This document shows positions 24,309-37,853 of a stretch of DNA of 64,000 nt, in pieces. The notes beneath the pieces are model-generated. The model was not told the origin of the DNA and did no database searches. It worked only from the letters and a program-made list of their open reading frames with translations. Made by a program: the position numbers and the translations under genes. Each line of letters opens with the position of its first letter. Within the stretch, counting starts at the first letter, position 1. Source of the DNA: Fomes fomentarius (taxonomy: Eukaryota; Basidiomycota; Agaricomycetes; Polyporales; Polyporaceae); NCBI GenBank assembly GCA_022606135.1, contig JABYQN010000001.1, forward strand, positions 2,356,001 through 2,420,000, in the 5' to 3' direction.

Positions 24309-27300
24309 TCAGCTAACCACTCTCCTTCCCCTCTCCATGTTCATCCTCCGCTTCGCAGCTTGCAGCTTCTCCTCCGCTATGATCTCTGTGGTTACTAGAC
24401 CAACAAAGTGTACCAATGAATCCTCGGGAGGCGGATCCTTGAGACTCCTAACGACTCTCGAGACCTATAGAGCATGCTCAATCATCGACCAAAGCACTCA
24501 GAGGAGGCACTGACCTTCGACTCCTCACGGACAACGTCCTTCAAGCGGTTCAATATTCGCATCATGGTAGCCGTGTCGAGGGCGACGACAGAACGCGATT
24601 GTCGAATGAAAACGAACAAGTCAGCGACCGATGTCCACATACTCGACGCCAGAGGCTAGAAGATATTCGATATGAATATTGACTTCGATGCATAGAAGGC
24701 AGTAAATTCCGCTCACCGATGCGTTCCCCGCCCGAGCCTCGATCTCAAACGCAGTGATCACAGTCTCGAATGGCGGCCAGAGCTCGTTCCAGACCATCTT
24801 AGCCGCCAAACCCTCGCCGTCCTGCAATGCGCCTGTCGCATCGACACCTGGGTGGTCGCTTGCCGCCTTGCGTGCAAGCAGGAGCCACAGTTTGATGCTT
24901 GCGTATGCGTAGCTTATGTCCGCATGCGCATGATCCTGCGCATCGGCGTTGTCCAGCCATTGAACATTAGGGTACTGGTTGAGGGAGAGGCTATATGCGA
25001 GTGAGAAGGTCAAGAAGTGCTCGAAAAGAAGGGCAGCGGATGCCCCGGACGGTCTTGATAGCGCCGCTAGAGCGAGGATGTTCCACACACGGACTGTTAT
25101 GGTGTTTCGCTGATAAATATGTGAGAATGGGTCAGGAAGGGGCACAAGGAGGGGTATGTCACCTACATTCAGATTCTGTAGCAGTGAGGGTTGAATCTCT
25201 GCACCCTGCATCACCATCTTCGCAACTGCGAGAGACGTGTTGAAGTCCGAATGGAGTAGCCCTTCAGGAGTGCTCTCGTGGTGCAAGTAGTAGAGTCCAT
25301 CGTGTGCCATGTTCATTTGCTGCTCGAGGGGTATAAACGCAAACTTCCCGCTTCCACGATCAGGAATGCCAGTCAAGGCCTGAAAGACCGATGTTAGTTT
25401 TCGAGAACAAAAGGAGTCAAGCATCACAAACCTCTATCAGCGATGTTAAGGTACTTGCCAAAACGCGCGCCTTGACGTTCAGGCCGTCCCGTGTAATTTC
25501 TAGCATGGCAGCTGCAATGGGGTTGACCATTTTCTCCGAGTCACCGCCGGAAACTTTGGCGGCCTTTCGGTACAGAGTGGTTGTTACCTGGAGCACCCGT
25601 CGGAGACTGACAACCGAGACACTGAAGCGGATAAGCGACGACCGCAGGAGGGTCTCCAGGTACAACAGGAGATCCTACATAGTGCGTGAGCTTTGGTAGT
25701 GATAGGGATACGCAGTGGTGTAAGGATTTACCCTGCTGTGTGCTTTGTTATGTTGGATCAGTGTGCAAGCGAGTAACAGCAATGCGCTGGGGTCAAATCG
25801 GGCATAGTGAAGATCCGCAGTCTTCCGGGTGAGGCCAGCCAGACTAAGTCCGACGACTGTCATTGGTCAACGTCGCATGAGTGCCATGCATGCTGGCACA
25901 AGAGTGATTAACTTACATTGCATGAGGGCAAGCGTGTACTCTGCGTGATGGACGATCTCGATGTATGTGTTGATGTTGTCAACGACCAGCTGTAGGCTTT
26001 CGTCGTCGCCTTCTACCGCGCGACTGAGGGTATCGCGCAACAGCGCGTCTCGCAGATTCTCGTGAGGATAGGGGTTGTGCTCGGCCTTGACATGGGGGGC
26101 AGTTACGTGCTTGATGATCATGAAGAACTCTTCTGTACGGCGTCGCTGCACGACGGCTGCTTAGCGCGTGCAACGAGTACCACCAATGCGGTCGACTCAC
26201 CTTGCACAAGCGGTGGAAGACACCGCTGAACGCATATCTAAAGTAGGACGCTTGGCAATGGAACCAATGGCTAGTATCACGGCACTTACAGTCCCAATAT
26301 ACTACGCAAGAAGTTCCTCGTTTGATCGACTAGGATATCGTCACTGTGATGATGGTAGTCGAGCTTCTCCATGAGGTCGATGGTCGACTCGATTGCGTCA
26401 CTAGGCGATGAGTGAGCAAGCAGAAACGTACAACTAGAGAATAGTCTACTTACCAGACGAAGTTGCCTATCAGATGCGGCCACCTCTTGATGAAGGCATG
26501 GCAAGCAGTTAGTACGAGTTGTCGCAGATCATAGCTGAGGTCCACAAGGAGTAGATCCAATGCTCGTTTGACCGCACGTCGGAGGTGACCTTGGAAGGGC
26601 TTCAGCGGCCTACTGTCGAAATCATGTTTGTAAATGACGATAATCAAGGACTTCAGCATGTTCTTGAGCGTTAGTACTGGTATAGTCTCGATGTCCTCGC
26701 AACGACCGAAGGTCTCCAAGAAGAGATCGACGAAGATTGAGCCTATGAGTAGCGAAGCCGCAATCTCGTCGTCTGAATGTCGTCCGCCCATTACTGAGGA
26801 GATGAAGTCATAAGGCTGAGCTGAGTCCAACGCATGCATCAGTTCGTTCAAGCACGGATAACCCGCTTGTGGGATAGAGTCCAGGGTGCCAAATTTGACG
26901 AAAAAGTTGTTGTTGCTACCCGGTATGTTAACCAGTCCGACTTCTGCGTACCCCAGAGTCCGCGCCAGGTGTTCTTTGAGTCTCAACAATGAGACAACGT
27001 CAATGGAGACACCGTCTGCAATCATTCGCAGTGAGAGTGACACTAGAGAATTCTATGGGAGCAACGTGAATGAGAGCTAGATGGAGGGGCGTGCGTGGGA
27101 AGTACCTGGAGGGACTGCAGGTCCGGGTCCACATACATGGTCGTGCGCGATTTAGATGGTAATCCATACATCGACTGCCCATCGTTGTGAGATGCCATTT
27201 TGTTCCAGAGACGTTCTATACTCACCAGATGCGCGGACATTGGGCCATCTTCGTCGTCCCCGTTCTTCCTCAAGAATTCACTTTCTAGCAAAGCCTCAAG

Positions 27301-30300
27301 GATGACACTCCATGACAGTACTGAAAACTCCCGATCAGCTCCCGTGGAAGAAAGTGCTTGATACGAACGCACGTTGCCATTGTGGGAAATGAGGGCGGAG
27401 TTGGTTCAAGAATGAGACCAACTTCGTACGGTCCGTGACCGGCGACTTCACAAGAGCTTCGTCCCAACAGAGCGACATCGCGCGGTAATGAGCACGCAGG
27501 AGGGTCTGCGTCCAAGTATCTACAGCAAGTCTGATCTCCTCCTGAGTAGATTCGGATATATCAGCTTGAGTACCGGGAAAAATGGGGCACGATACATACG
27601 TGGTCGTCCTCCCACAAGGCAGCAAAGAAGTATCGGAAGGCATCGATCACACTCGAACGCCACTGCCGGTCCTGCACCTCAAAAGCAGAACTAGTCACGT
27701 CTTGTATGACTCGGAAGAGTTTGGTGATAGCTTGCAGTCTGTGTGAACAATGGTATCTATCTAGCTGAGCCATCGGACGTGCTGCGTGGACATACCTATG
27801 TTCCCAATTGCCCTGCACCTCGAATATATTTTGCAGGAGACTCTGGAATGGCTGAGCATCCACGACGAGAATTCGCAGAAGGAGGCTTGTACGGATGGTA
27901 GCAATGTCCGACGACTGAACGGCGTAGAACTGCCACATACTGGAGTCCGGTCAGTGAGGGAGATTCACACCGGACTGATGCCACCCGTACCAAGTGCATA
28001 GTGATGAGCCATTCCGGAGAATGAAGTTGTCCACTTCGTAGGCCTCGACAAGGTGAGCCTGATGCATATATGCGTCAAGGAACTTTGCAGCTATGCAGGA
28101 TACTTGGTCTAATCCTGTCTCAACATATGAGCAAAGAGTGTCGATGAGGGCAGAGTTGACGATAATCGGATCTGTCCCCGTATTGGCACGCGTGTTCATC
28201 TTCTTTCTGCGACGGCCGTCAGCCTGTCGTGGCCTCAGTTCTACATCGCGCCACGTACCTTGAGGGGAGCCCACGGATCTCACTCTCCAGCACAAGGCCT
28301 GAAGAGATCAGAAACGCTCTGTTGCACCCGTAGAGTAGCAGGCATGTTGCTAATGATTGGCGGATGACTTGCAAGCTGTAACACACGACGGCTGAGCTAC
28401 CGGAAAGAACGGCACGTTATCATACGTACACTTCGAACTCCCTGTGGTGCGCTTGGAGATAGGAAACCAGCTGCGGTCCGATGCCGGTGTGTATCGCTGC
28501 GACTACGGTTTGCAAGTCTTGACGACCCATTGACTTCAACCAGCATGACCACAGGATAGCCTTGATCAGAAGCGAACAGACTTCGAGCGACACTCCGAAC
28601 TTGTTACCCAGTGCGACCAGTTGCATGAACGTTTGGACGGAGATCTCCACACCGGAGCGAACGAAAAGGCACAGCCAGTGGAGAGTACTGTCGTATCCCT
28701 CGTTGCTCTTGGTTGCAATGTCGATGATCACTTTGAGTGGGTTAATTGTCAAAAGGCTTGGATTCTCCGTCATCGTGAGTCGTGGATCAGCCACGGTACT
28801 GAACCTAGCCGACGTGGTGTCGAGCTCCCTGTTGAACAACCTGGACAGCGATGTGAAAGGCTAATGGGTTGATTAGAGTGCAAATCATATTCAGCAAGTA
28901 ATAGACACGCACAGCTAGGTCGTCGACATCCAAAGAGGATGCGCGGTCCAGCCACTTTTGGAACAGATCGTCGAAAGTAGTGAACAGGACCGACGCTTGG
29001 CTCAGTCTGAGGATCAGCTGGAGGACCTTCTCTGTGACCATGGTCTCCCTCATCTCCGTAGATTCGCGCCCCTTCCCTAGGAAGAACTCGTCTGAGACAG
29101 GAAGCTCTTGTGCCTGTTCGACCAACAGGTCGAAGACCATTACACCATACGCCTCGATATCGAGGTCATGCAAAGCCAAAAGCCATCTAGCGGCATATCT
29201 GGATAGCAGTGCTCGTCTTCCTGCAACGTAGTCTCCACCATTGTTGGCAGAGCTGGCAGCCGATGGTCGAGAATGCGTCGATGACGGCCAGGGTTGCATG
29301 TCCACTCCAGATCGCACCCCGGGTAAGCTTAATCCTCGCGCAACGTAGTCGCGAAGCATCGTTGCCAAGTCGTCGTCCTTCATACAGATTTTGGTGAGCA
29401 AAAGTGCGTATCATAACCGATATAAGAGACCTACCTCCGACACTATCCAAGCTATCACGGCTTTTGACAAGCGGCGCAACGCATAGTCGGTAAGCATGCC
29501 GTCGGGCCAGAATTTCCGCACAAGGAGCAAACATCCAGTCTCGTTCACAGACAGGTCGATATCTGACAAGCATGCTTCTATCGAGGCTACCAGCGTCTCG
29601 ACTTCGGTGGACACTTCTAGCCCAATCGGAATGGGAAACGAGCACTGCAGTCGCTCGGGGTGAGGACCACCATCGAAGAGATTGCCTTGCGAGTCTACGC
29701 GCTGGAACATCCCAAGATGTAACAGATGAGAGAGGAGGTAACGTGCTGCTGCCTCTGATTGTAAATTGAGCTGGTCTCCAAGCTGGTCGCGCAGATGGGC
29801 TAGCGTGACCACTTCGTACGGGTACATGTTGTCGTCTAGAGAGGATTCGGGGCCGTATCCCGGTTGTCCAGCTGTCAGAAGGTCTCCCGAAGGAGCATCG
29901 ACGCTCGACGGGGGAGACTTGATAACCCCGAGGATGAACGTCAACACATTCCGATTGAAGAACATGTGGGTCTCTTGCGCACGAAGCCTGTTCTCCACGA
30001 AGTGGTCCGAGAGAGCCTGAGACACGGGCGGGGAACGTGAAGACAGGAACACCTCGTAGAGGTTCACCAGATAGTGAAGTTCGAATTCGTCTAGCTGCCC
30101 ATCGTCGCCGGTCGAGCTACCCTGCTGTACCACGATGGACCCCAGCGCCAACCCGTTCTTCAGGATCTGCAATTGCGTCCACAGTACCGCCAGGAACACC
30201 GAAAGATCCTCGTAGGTCTTTAGAGGAAGATCGGCTTCGGTCAGGAAGAGCTCCCGATAGTGGTCCGCGAACGATTGTCGTAGGGCTTTCCATGAGACGG

Positions 30301-32459
30301 TCATATAGGTATCGTCGATGACCACGGAGCGACACCTAGGCAGCTCGCTTGAGGTGGCTCTTGTCAGGCATGCCGCATGAACGAACTGTTGGCATGAGCC
30401 GCACTTGAGGCCTTGCATGACAGGTCCCCACAGCGGTTTCCTGCAGATGAAACACAGGGTCAAGCTGAAGATGTTGACGGGTCGGAAGGCATGTTGCTCC
30501 TTGTGTACGACATCCAAACCAGAGGAATAGCGTTGTGGGAGGACATGACAGTACTTGAGTACCGCGACCTTCTGTTTGCTTGGATCGGTGGCTACACCGT
30601 ATTGCATGAAGAAGCTTCCGTCCGGGTAGTCGTAGCAGTCGAAGTGTACGACGCACAGGCACATAGGGCATAGCAGTCCAAATCCTTCGATTGGGATGGC
30701 GCACGCATGACAATCATACTGGGACGCGCCTGTAAAGATGCTCGGACCAGTAGGTCTAGGAAACCTCCATGGTATGAACTGATGTGCGTATGAGTGGGCT
30801 TGCTGCCGTCGGGAGACTAGTGCGCCTTGAGTTTCTCGTGCAATTGCATCGTGGTAGTTGACGGTAGGGAAGGTCTTGCTGGCTGTAAGATGTCCGATGG
30901 AGTGTGGCCAGTAGGAGAGCAATAAGCTGATAGCCGCATACCGCGCACGGGGTGTGTGGTATGCGATGACAGCCAACGTGTCCAAGTAAGCATCTGGTTT
31001 GCTCTCGGCGATGCGGCTGAGTAAACGGTGGAACCTATGGAGCGTTGATGAGTTGGCAGAGTGGAAATCAATTCGCTCAAGGATGGCAGCCAACAGGGGT
31101 GGAATGATGGAAGACAGATGGTAGATGGAAATATCCTGCAGGGGCGCGGAGGTGGAACGGATAGCAACATCATCGGGCGTGAGAGCTCGCATCCACCGCC
31201 TCCAGCTTGACTCCGGCTGAGTAACACCTGAGTCTTCCTTCACTTCGTCTACGAGGATCGATACCATGGGTGGCTCATCATGTGTCATTGAATCGTTGTA
31301 CGACAGGTCTACTTGATACTCAGTTCCTTCGACACTCCCCCACTACTGAACGTAACTTCGCACCTGCGGACGGAGACGTCAACTGACGAGTGCCTTGCAG
31401 GCCCCTCAAGTCTTCCAACAGACTGCCTAGCACACCATCATCGAAAAATGCCAATAATCGAGTGTGCATCTCAGGGCTAAAGGTTAGGAAGGCGGGTAGA
31501 ACTGCGAAACCTATTTGTGATACGATTCGTGGATCATGACGGTGAGTATGTAGTAAGAAACGCGCCACCTCGAGGGCGGAAATTTGGAGGGAGTTTGGTG
31601 GTCGAGACGGCCGAGGAGAAGCCACTTTGAAGCGACAGTCTTCGGTGATTATGGAGCCGAGGATGGAAATGCACTGTGATAGGAGCTGAGGTGCTCGAAC
31701 GGTGTCTTCCGATTCCCCCGGGCCCACTGAAGGTGAGCGTGAGCGCGAGCGTCCTACCGAGAGACTTCTTCTGCGCATGAACGAATCTCTCAGCTTCTCG
31801 CTATTGCTCCGCTGTGCTTGGGGTGCACTATAGCACAATGAGGATGGAATGTACACAAGGGAGCGAGCAACGTACCTATCATAGAAGATGTCCCAGTTAT
31901 GTGCGATGGAGAGGGCGAGTACATCCTTCAGCTGGATGAGGAGGTCGAGTGTGGTCTCGGTGCTGAAAGCGTCTGGATCCTCGTCCTCAGAATCGGTATC
32001 TTCCTGAGGTACGAGTTGATGGGTCCTCCGCTCCCGAAGAGTACCAGTATACTTCACAGCACCCTTGACAGACTTGATCACAGATCCCACACCCTTGTCG
32101 TTCTGCCCGGAACCAAATACCAATGTGCTGAGTAGCGAGGGAGGTACTGGCCTGCTCTGCAGCTGCGATAGGATATGGGCGAGGAGTTTACGAGATTCAT
32201 TACGAGCCCTATTGAGGCCATGTGGGACGGGCTGCCTGGATCCCTCGAGTCCAGCGTTGTTCGACTTATTCGCGTCGCTAGCACCTGATATGCGAAAAGA
32301 CGGTAAAACGGCCTGGGAGATACTTCGAGCACGGTCTCTCGAGAATGAGCCAAAGGATGGTGACCTAGGGGAGCTAGGAGAAGGTTGGGCAGAGCCTGTG
32401 TCGATTACGAATGGCCCTGCGTGACTGGTATCGACGCGAAGAGTTGGTGTACTAGCCAT
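24309..32459 (-). CDS. Very large protein with paired C1-like zinc fingers (UNC80-like?)
   Basis: One gene spread over about 8 kb and many 50-60-nt introns, about 2,200-2,300 residues. ATG at 32457-32459 opens MASTPTLRVDTSHAGPFVID. An N-terminal Ser/Arg-rich and helical region ends near 31320. Next comes a helical block and two zinc-binding modules. One at about 30720-30640 is C-x2-C-x10-C-x2-C-x4-H-x2-C (CHAC, CPMC, HFDC). One at about 30445-30355 is C-x2-C-x13-C-x2-C-x4-H-x2-C (CFIC, CGSC, HAAC), close to a C1 domain. The rest is Leu-rich helical text resembling HEAT-type repeats. I traced the C-terminus through two further introns: SMWTSVADLFVFIRQSR, then VVRSLKDPPPEDSLVHFVG, then TTEIIAEEKLQAAKRR and TGA at 24309-24311. 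An UNC80-like channel accessory protein is my best guess from size and architecture, not from recognised motifs. Confidence 0.75.
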
Positions 32460-32829
32460 GGTGCCTTAGTGGTAGTAGTGAACAGATTGGTAGCAGTCTA
32501 GACGAGACCTAGATGAGGGAGCTTAGTTTCCATATAGGAGCAAGGCACAATGAGAGCTGAGTACAGTCGGTCTGTTGTAGCAGTCCGAAGCTTGTCGTGA
32601 GCAAAGATTGAGCAGTGTCGCGACTCGCATGTGCTGCACTCTGCGCTGAGGGTCGCGTATCGCACGTGATACATAGAACACTTTGAAGCCTAAGCGACCT
32701 CGGCTTGAACACTGAACTCGCGAACGGAAACTCGGATAGGAGGGCTGGGTCGGAGATGTATACATCATAGTAGTCGCATAGTGTCATAGCGGTGCATATA
32801 TCTAGCATAAGCAGTAAGAAGAAGGTCAA
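32460..32829. other. intergenic, promoter of the large C1-like gene
   Basis: 370 bp between the start of the large C1-like gene and the F-box protein stop, both minus strand. No gene seen. Confidence 0.5.
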
Positions 32830-35111
32830 TCACATCGCATTGTGCAATGCATCCGCGCCAACCCTATGGCCAGCAAGAGCAAGTCGGTGTAATCCCATAT
32901 GCCTCTCGTTCTCTGCTCTCTGCATTGCCTGAATCCTCACGCTGTCAGGTCTGGCACAGGGGCGGGAAGGCGCGTCGGGGTTCGGGATGTCGAGGAGAGG
33001 GAGTGGACACCGCTGTCCCTTCAGGTCTGATACAAATCGTGATCAGCGTAAACTCTGAGGGTTGCGCTATATCGTGCAAGACAGTTTCTTACTTTGAACC
33101 GGCGCAGAGGCGAAATCATATACAGTCACCCTACTGCTCCCAGCGTCAGCCACGATAAGTCGTCCAATCGTCTCATCCCAGCCGAACGCCGCAACGTGCC
33201 GTTCAAGGATACCGGGCTGGTCTCCTTTGAACGGAGGCGAATGGATATCTTGTAGGCTGGTGGAGTACTTCACGATATCGTCAACGATTGGAGGTGGTCC
33301 AGGAGCGTCGAAACTGCGATCGATGAAGGGCTGTACGCTCAGTACGAACGGGGTATCCGATCGGTCCTCCCAGTCGATGCTGTACAAGAGCGGACGCTTG
33401 TAAGCTGGGATGATGCGCATGTTCAGGTTTGGATTGCTCGCTCTCCACTTCGTCGTTGCGCTATGTGCAAGGGAATATCCGTACGAGATTGGATGTTGCC
33501 GTTTTGCAGGTGCGGCCTGGGCATCACCGGGAGCAGCTTGAGACGGCGCATGTGGAAGAGGGAGTTTTTTGCGCTTCGGCATGAACACGAAGCGAACGAG
33601 CGTTTCCTCCCCGTCCCGGTGTGCATAAACGCAAAGCGGGAGTGGCGGATCGGGGTCTGTTGACGTCGTGGATGTAGATGGCAAGGGGCGCGGTTGTGGA
33701 CCAATCAGGTCTGCGCCGCGAGTGTAGACAGGAATCTCTGGAACGAAGACATGGCTCAACTTGCCAAGTTTCGTCGCGACGGAGAGATCGATCGAGGAAT
33801 GTGCCTGTTCCTTCTTCTTGTCTCCACAACGAAGAACAGGGAACTTCTCGAACACGTATGTCAGGTACCCGCGTTGAGGACGTGTGTCCACTTCCCGAAC
33901 GACGAAAACGGATCGTTCTTGGGGAAGAACTTGGATTGCCTTGATATGGTGACGCTACGAGGGGTGTCAAAGAAAGAAACAAAGAAAGATAAGAAGGTGG
34001 ATGATCGCGTACGGATTGAGCGGCGGTAGGTTGGTCGATACATGTCAAAGTAGCCGGGGCCCCGCCATCGAGGCGCTTGAACACGATGTCATTGTCACCC
34101 TTCGCGATGACGAGATACGGTGAGCCAAACATCTCCGTGAGAACGGGGCACCTCAGGCGATTTCGTGTCCTGACCAACACGAGAGCCTTGAACGGACGAG
34201 GAAGCTGGGCCGCCTCCCTGCGATATTCCGCACTGTCGGTCGGCAACGAGATGTCACTGAGATACTCAAGGTTCTCAAGCGGAACTTGAACAACGTCGCA
34301 CTGGTAACGGAATTCGCCGTCAATCTCATGTTGCGAGCTGTATTGAGACGCGGCTAAGAGAGCTCCGCGAGCGCTGGGTGATCAACGACTGCAGTGAGCA
34401 TGAGCGAGGGACATGACACCGAAAGGTCCTTACGCTGAGCGCCGATCTGACTTGTGATGATAGTCCCTGTGTAGGAACGCTATGACTATGCTCGGCGTAT
34501 CCTTGACGTTCATATACTTAGCTTCGACAGAGTATGCCCTGGATGGTGTGTCCATCGCCGCCACCGCACGAGCGCATCCGAGCGTATCCATGGCGTATAT
34601 GACCAGGAAGTACTTGCTATCTGTAGCGTTGGTGACGGACGCGACAACATAATTTCCACCAGGAAGCGGCTTCACGTCGAGGACGCGGTAGTTCGCGTCG
34701 AAGGTCCAGATACGGATGACCTCGGGATTCGTCAACTTCCAGTTGTGGTCGAGGGAGTAGGCACGGAGGAGTAGGCGCTCGGCTTCGAGATCGGACATGC
34801 TTTTGATAGTGTTGCGGAAGGTAGGAGGGAGTGGTGGGAGCGGGACGTTGGCATCCCGAAGAAGATCCTTCCAGACGGTTGCGACATGGGTGAGTTCATA
34901 GTAGAGCTTGCTGACCTGCCAGTGCCATGAGAATTATTGTATCGCATGAGAATGCCACTAGAAGAACCTTGCGCAGTCGCAGGATGTCGAACATATCAAG
35001 GAGCGGGAAAATACCATCGACCAGGATATCGTTGTGGAGCCTGTCGAGGCAATCCTTCGGGATTGTCATGCCCACGAACCTATTGGAGGTGTGAAACGCT
35101 CCAGGCCTCAT
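32830..35111 (-). CDS. F-box protein with beta-propeller-like C-terminal region
   Basis: Likely substrate receptor of an SCF ubiquitin ligase. ATG at 35109-35111 gives MRPGAFHTSNRFVGMTIPKD, then the F-box LHNDILVDGIFPLLDMFDILRLRKV. An intron joins it to SKLYYELTHVATVWKDLL, with VPLPPLPPTF and the helix MSDLEAERLLLRAYSLDHNW after it. The remainder has repeated beta-strand blocks (YRVLDVKPLPGGNYVVASV; PYLVIAKGDNDIVFKRL; VAAFGWDETIGRLIVADAG), like the WD/propeller-type region seen in basidiomycete F-box families. A final intron (GTAAGA to ATCAG) adds about 60 residues ending GHRVGADALHNAM and TGA at 32830-32832. The start could also be the internal MTIPKD methionine. Substrate unknown. Confidence 0.8.
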
Positions 35112-36940
35112 GTTAGCCACCCTGGTGATTAGTCGATGGCGGAGAGAGAGTAATGGATGAGAGCTGACGGGCAACAGGGTCTCTCTAATATATGACACCT
35201 GCTCGATGGATTGCTTCTATCTGTCTCCGTGCCAAGAGAAGACGACGTCTTTATTCGACATGGATACCTTGTATTCGTATGTTGAGAATGCCCGACGATC
35301 GAAGCCAGTTTCGGTGGCCTTGTGACCAGTTTGTCCTGTAGAGCCGGCAGGAAACTAGGAATACTTCAGAGCGTCCAATGATCACTAGTAAGTATATGAA
35401 CAGGATCTCGTACTGCTGTCCCCAAGTCTAAGCCAGCTCCCAAGCAATGGTCAAGCAAAAGCGCACCTTCGAGGTCCGGGGCTCCAGGTTGTCTCCTGAG
35501 GATAGTGATCCCTCGCGAAGCAGCTAACTAAACAACAATTGCCATATTTGGGATACCGTGACGTTGTATTTGCCATGAGGTTCAAGGGTCGGCCTCGAAG
35601 CACGCCAACAGAATGCAGCTACTTACAGGCATCTTTGTATCCTCATACAGTCTCGCCCCTGTGCTGCAACAGCTTGAAGCAATACTGGTCCTGGAGCACT
35701 CAAGCTCCATCAGTACTAGTCGGCGTCCCGGTCCACGATGTACTCACTTCAAAGTTACTGGAACGAGTTCAGCGCACTATTCAGTCACGTCGAGTAGGTG
35801 GTACTTGTCGTTAAGCAAGAGTTGATTGCAGATGTCGGGTGAGATTGGAGGTCGGACTGGTCACAGTCAGCACTTGAACTGTACAGTGTACGTTCTGGGC
35901 CAGGGCATGTCACATGAACTGGCGCTTATGTGTCCCTGCAGGACGGTGACCCGCTCTGCTGTTTCTTTGTCTCAGTAAGTATCCCTGAGTCTGCGTTTCA
36001 ATCTGGACCTTCGAAATCAGACTTGATCTAGGGGACTTTACCACGGTGATCGGTGTTATCTGTTTTCATTCGGCGACCAGGCCCTTAGTAGTCCCTGTCA
36101 GTCTCGAACGCTCCTTCCAAGACTCAATATCGTTGTCACGACGGCGCTGTCAGTGGCGCGTTCAGGCCTCAGGCAATACTCGTACACGTCTCGGTTTTGC
36201 TAGATGATGGGCATTGGGCACGGAGCTGTGGTAAATCAACCCATCTATTGTTGGATTCTGTAACATCCCCTCGTTGAAGTCTTAGCTATACACGCCGGAG
36301 TGGCAATGTCGGCTTGCCACGCAACGCATCGACGACGCACAGTGTGCGTCCGAAATCGTACACTCACTACGCGGTTATAGCACGTTTGATCGATGGTCAA
36401 TTCTAGCAGTAGTATTGTTATGTAAGCTGCTACGCGTTCCAGCATGATGGACTGTGAGTCATAGGCTTCGGTCAAAGTTGACTGCGGGTGTTGCGTAGAC
36501 TCCTTCGAATTCGTGGTCCTCGCGATCTGCGTATAGCGAGCGCAGCCCTTGCAAAGTCTTACGTTGACTGCAACGTTGATGGGTAGGAGGGGTGCTATTC
36601 GCGCTGCACATCGTCCTGTCTTTCTTCCTTGATTATCTTGGTCTGGTTCGACCCTGTCTCCCTTGAAATGTTCCCCATGTTCATTCACGTTTGCTGATTA
36701 CAATTACACATGCAGCGCAAAATACGGCACGCTAGTGAGCATGTTTCCATAGACTTACCATGATCTACTATGATGCGCTCCGGCGCAGTCCAACACAGCT
36801 TGTGACCACCCGGCGCACCCTGCCTTGCATCCTGAACCATGTTCAATCTAGCTTAATTTTACGGTGTGTCATCTTGCACAACTATTAGAAAGGGACCTCC
36901 GGGTAAACCTGGCCACCAACAGAGTAACCAACAAGTACAG

Positions 36941-36987
36941 GGGCTCGCGAGGAGAAGTGGGCGCTAGCCCACGACTCGAGCGAGCCC
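36941..36987. repeat. nested inverted repeat (stem-loop)
   Basis: Outer arms GGGCTCGC (36941-36948) and GCGAGCCC (36980-36987) pair perfectly. Inner arms GTGGGC (36957-36962) and GCCCAC (36967-36972) flank a GCTA loop. It stands out in an otherwise AT-richer intergenic stretch. Role unknown. Confidence 0.6.
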
Positions 36988-37253
36988 TTGAGACTAATCC
37001 AGAGTTGAGAGATTCAGCAGGACACATGCATAATGTTTCGGTTTCTGTATGCACTCACTAGTCTCTGCAGTAGTATCACCGGTTGAACGGCAATAGGCAT
37101 GCTCCCGCTAGACTCGGACAGCGACCCACACATATGCAATGAGTACAAAGCAGTGAAGGACCGATGTTGGAATCGAGCTGTGGAGTCTAAGTAGTCCAGG
37201 AACTACGTTGTTATACCTGTACTTGTGTGCAACCTCTGCACATAGTGCATACT

Positions 37254-37272
37254 GGAGGTAGCGGGCACTACC
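37254..37272. repeat. small perfect hairpin
   Basis: GAGGTAG and CTACCTC arms around a short loop in the gene-poor region. It may be chance; no surrounding terminator or gene context supports a role. Confidence 0.35.
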
Positions 37273-37853
37273 TCGAGTTATTACATGTACTTAACGAGAT
37301 GATGAGACGATCATGCGCCGCTTGTGTCACATGATATTTGTCATCTCGAAGTTCTGGGGCGTGCCTCTCATTGTTCCCTGATTGTTAGAGTTAGACAGCC
37401 TTCTCTTCTCAGTCTCCGTATCTGACTTTGCTATCCAGTACTTGGTTCCACCAGGGATCCCAAGTATGGTCATGGTTGCGATCTTTACATAGGCAGCCTG
37501 GATATATGAATGTGGTTCGCTCGTGTGCTGTGCTCATCCACTGTCAGATGTTCAATCTTCTTACTGTTTGTGTATTGACTATCCTGCATGTTGTTAAGAG
37601 GCCCATTGACGATCCCTGCCGCACAGCCTTGACCAGCATGCCACGAATTCAGCAAGCTCAAGGCGCTGACGCAAAATGAGTTACAAGGATCGCTGTCAGT
37701 CTCGGGGGTGTTTGTATTGGTCGGTGTCTGCCATAGTAGCTTCGACGATACTCGCAGTTACTAGGATGCGCTTTGCGCTCGAGTGAGGATTTATTTAAAG
37801 GCCAAGGTGAGTGGAACACATACAAGTTCCCCGATATCTGGACTGTCACCGCC

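Larger units (their letters stand above)
35112..37853. other. 2.7-kb gene-poor region
   Basis: No frame shows a recognisable family, and codon-like bias is absent. The longest minus-strand frame (36245-36688) has many Cys and Arg and no homology I recognise. Two small perfect hairpins occur (36941-36987 and 37254-37272). The left part should carry the F-box gene promoter and the right part the promoter of the membrane protein at 37854. Decayed transposon sequence or a non-coding RNA gene is possible but not shown. Confidence 0.5.

Noticed and set aside
36245..36688. 147-codon minus-strand frame in the gene-poor region
   Set aside because: No homology recognised, no introns or promoter context, composition like random sequence.
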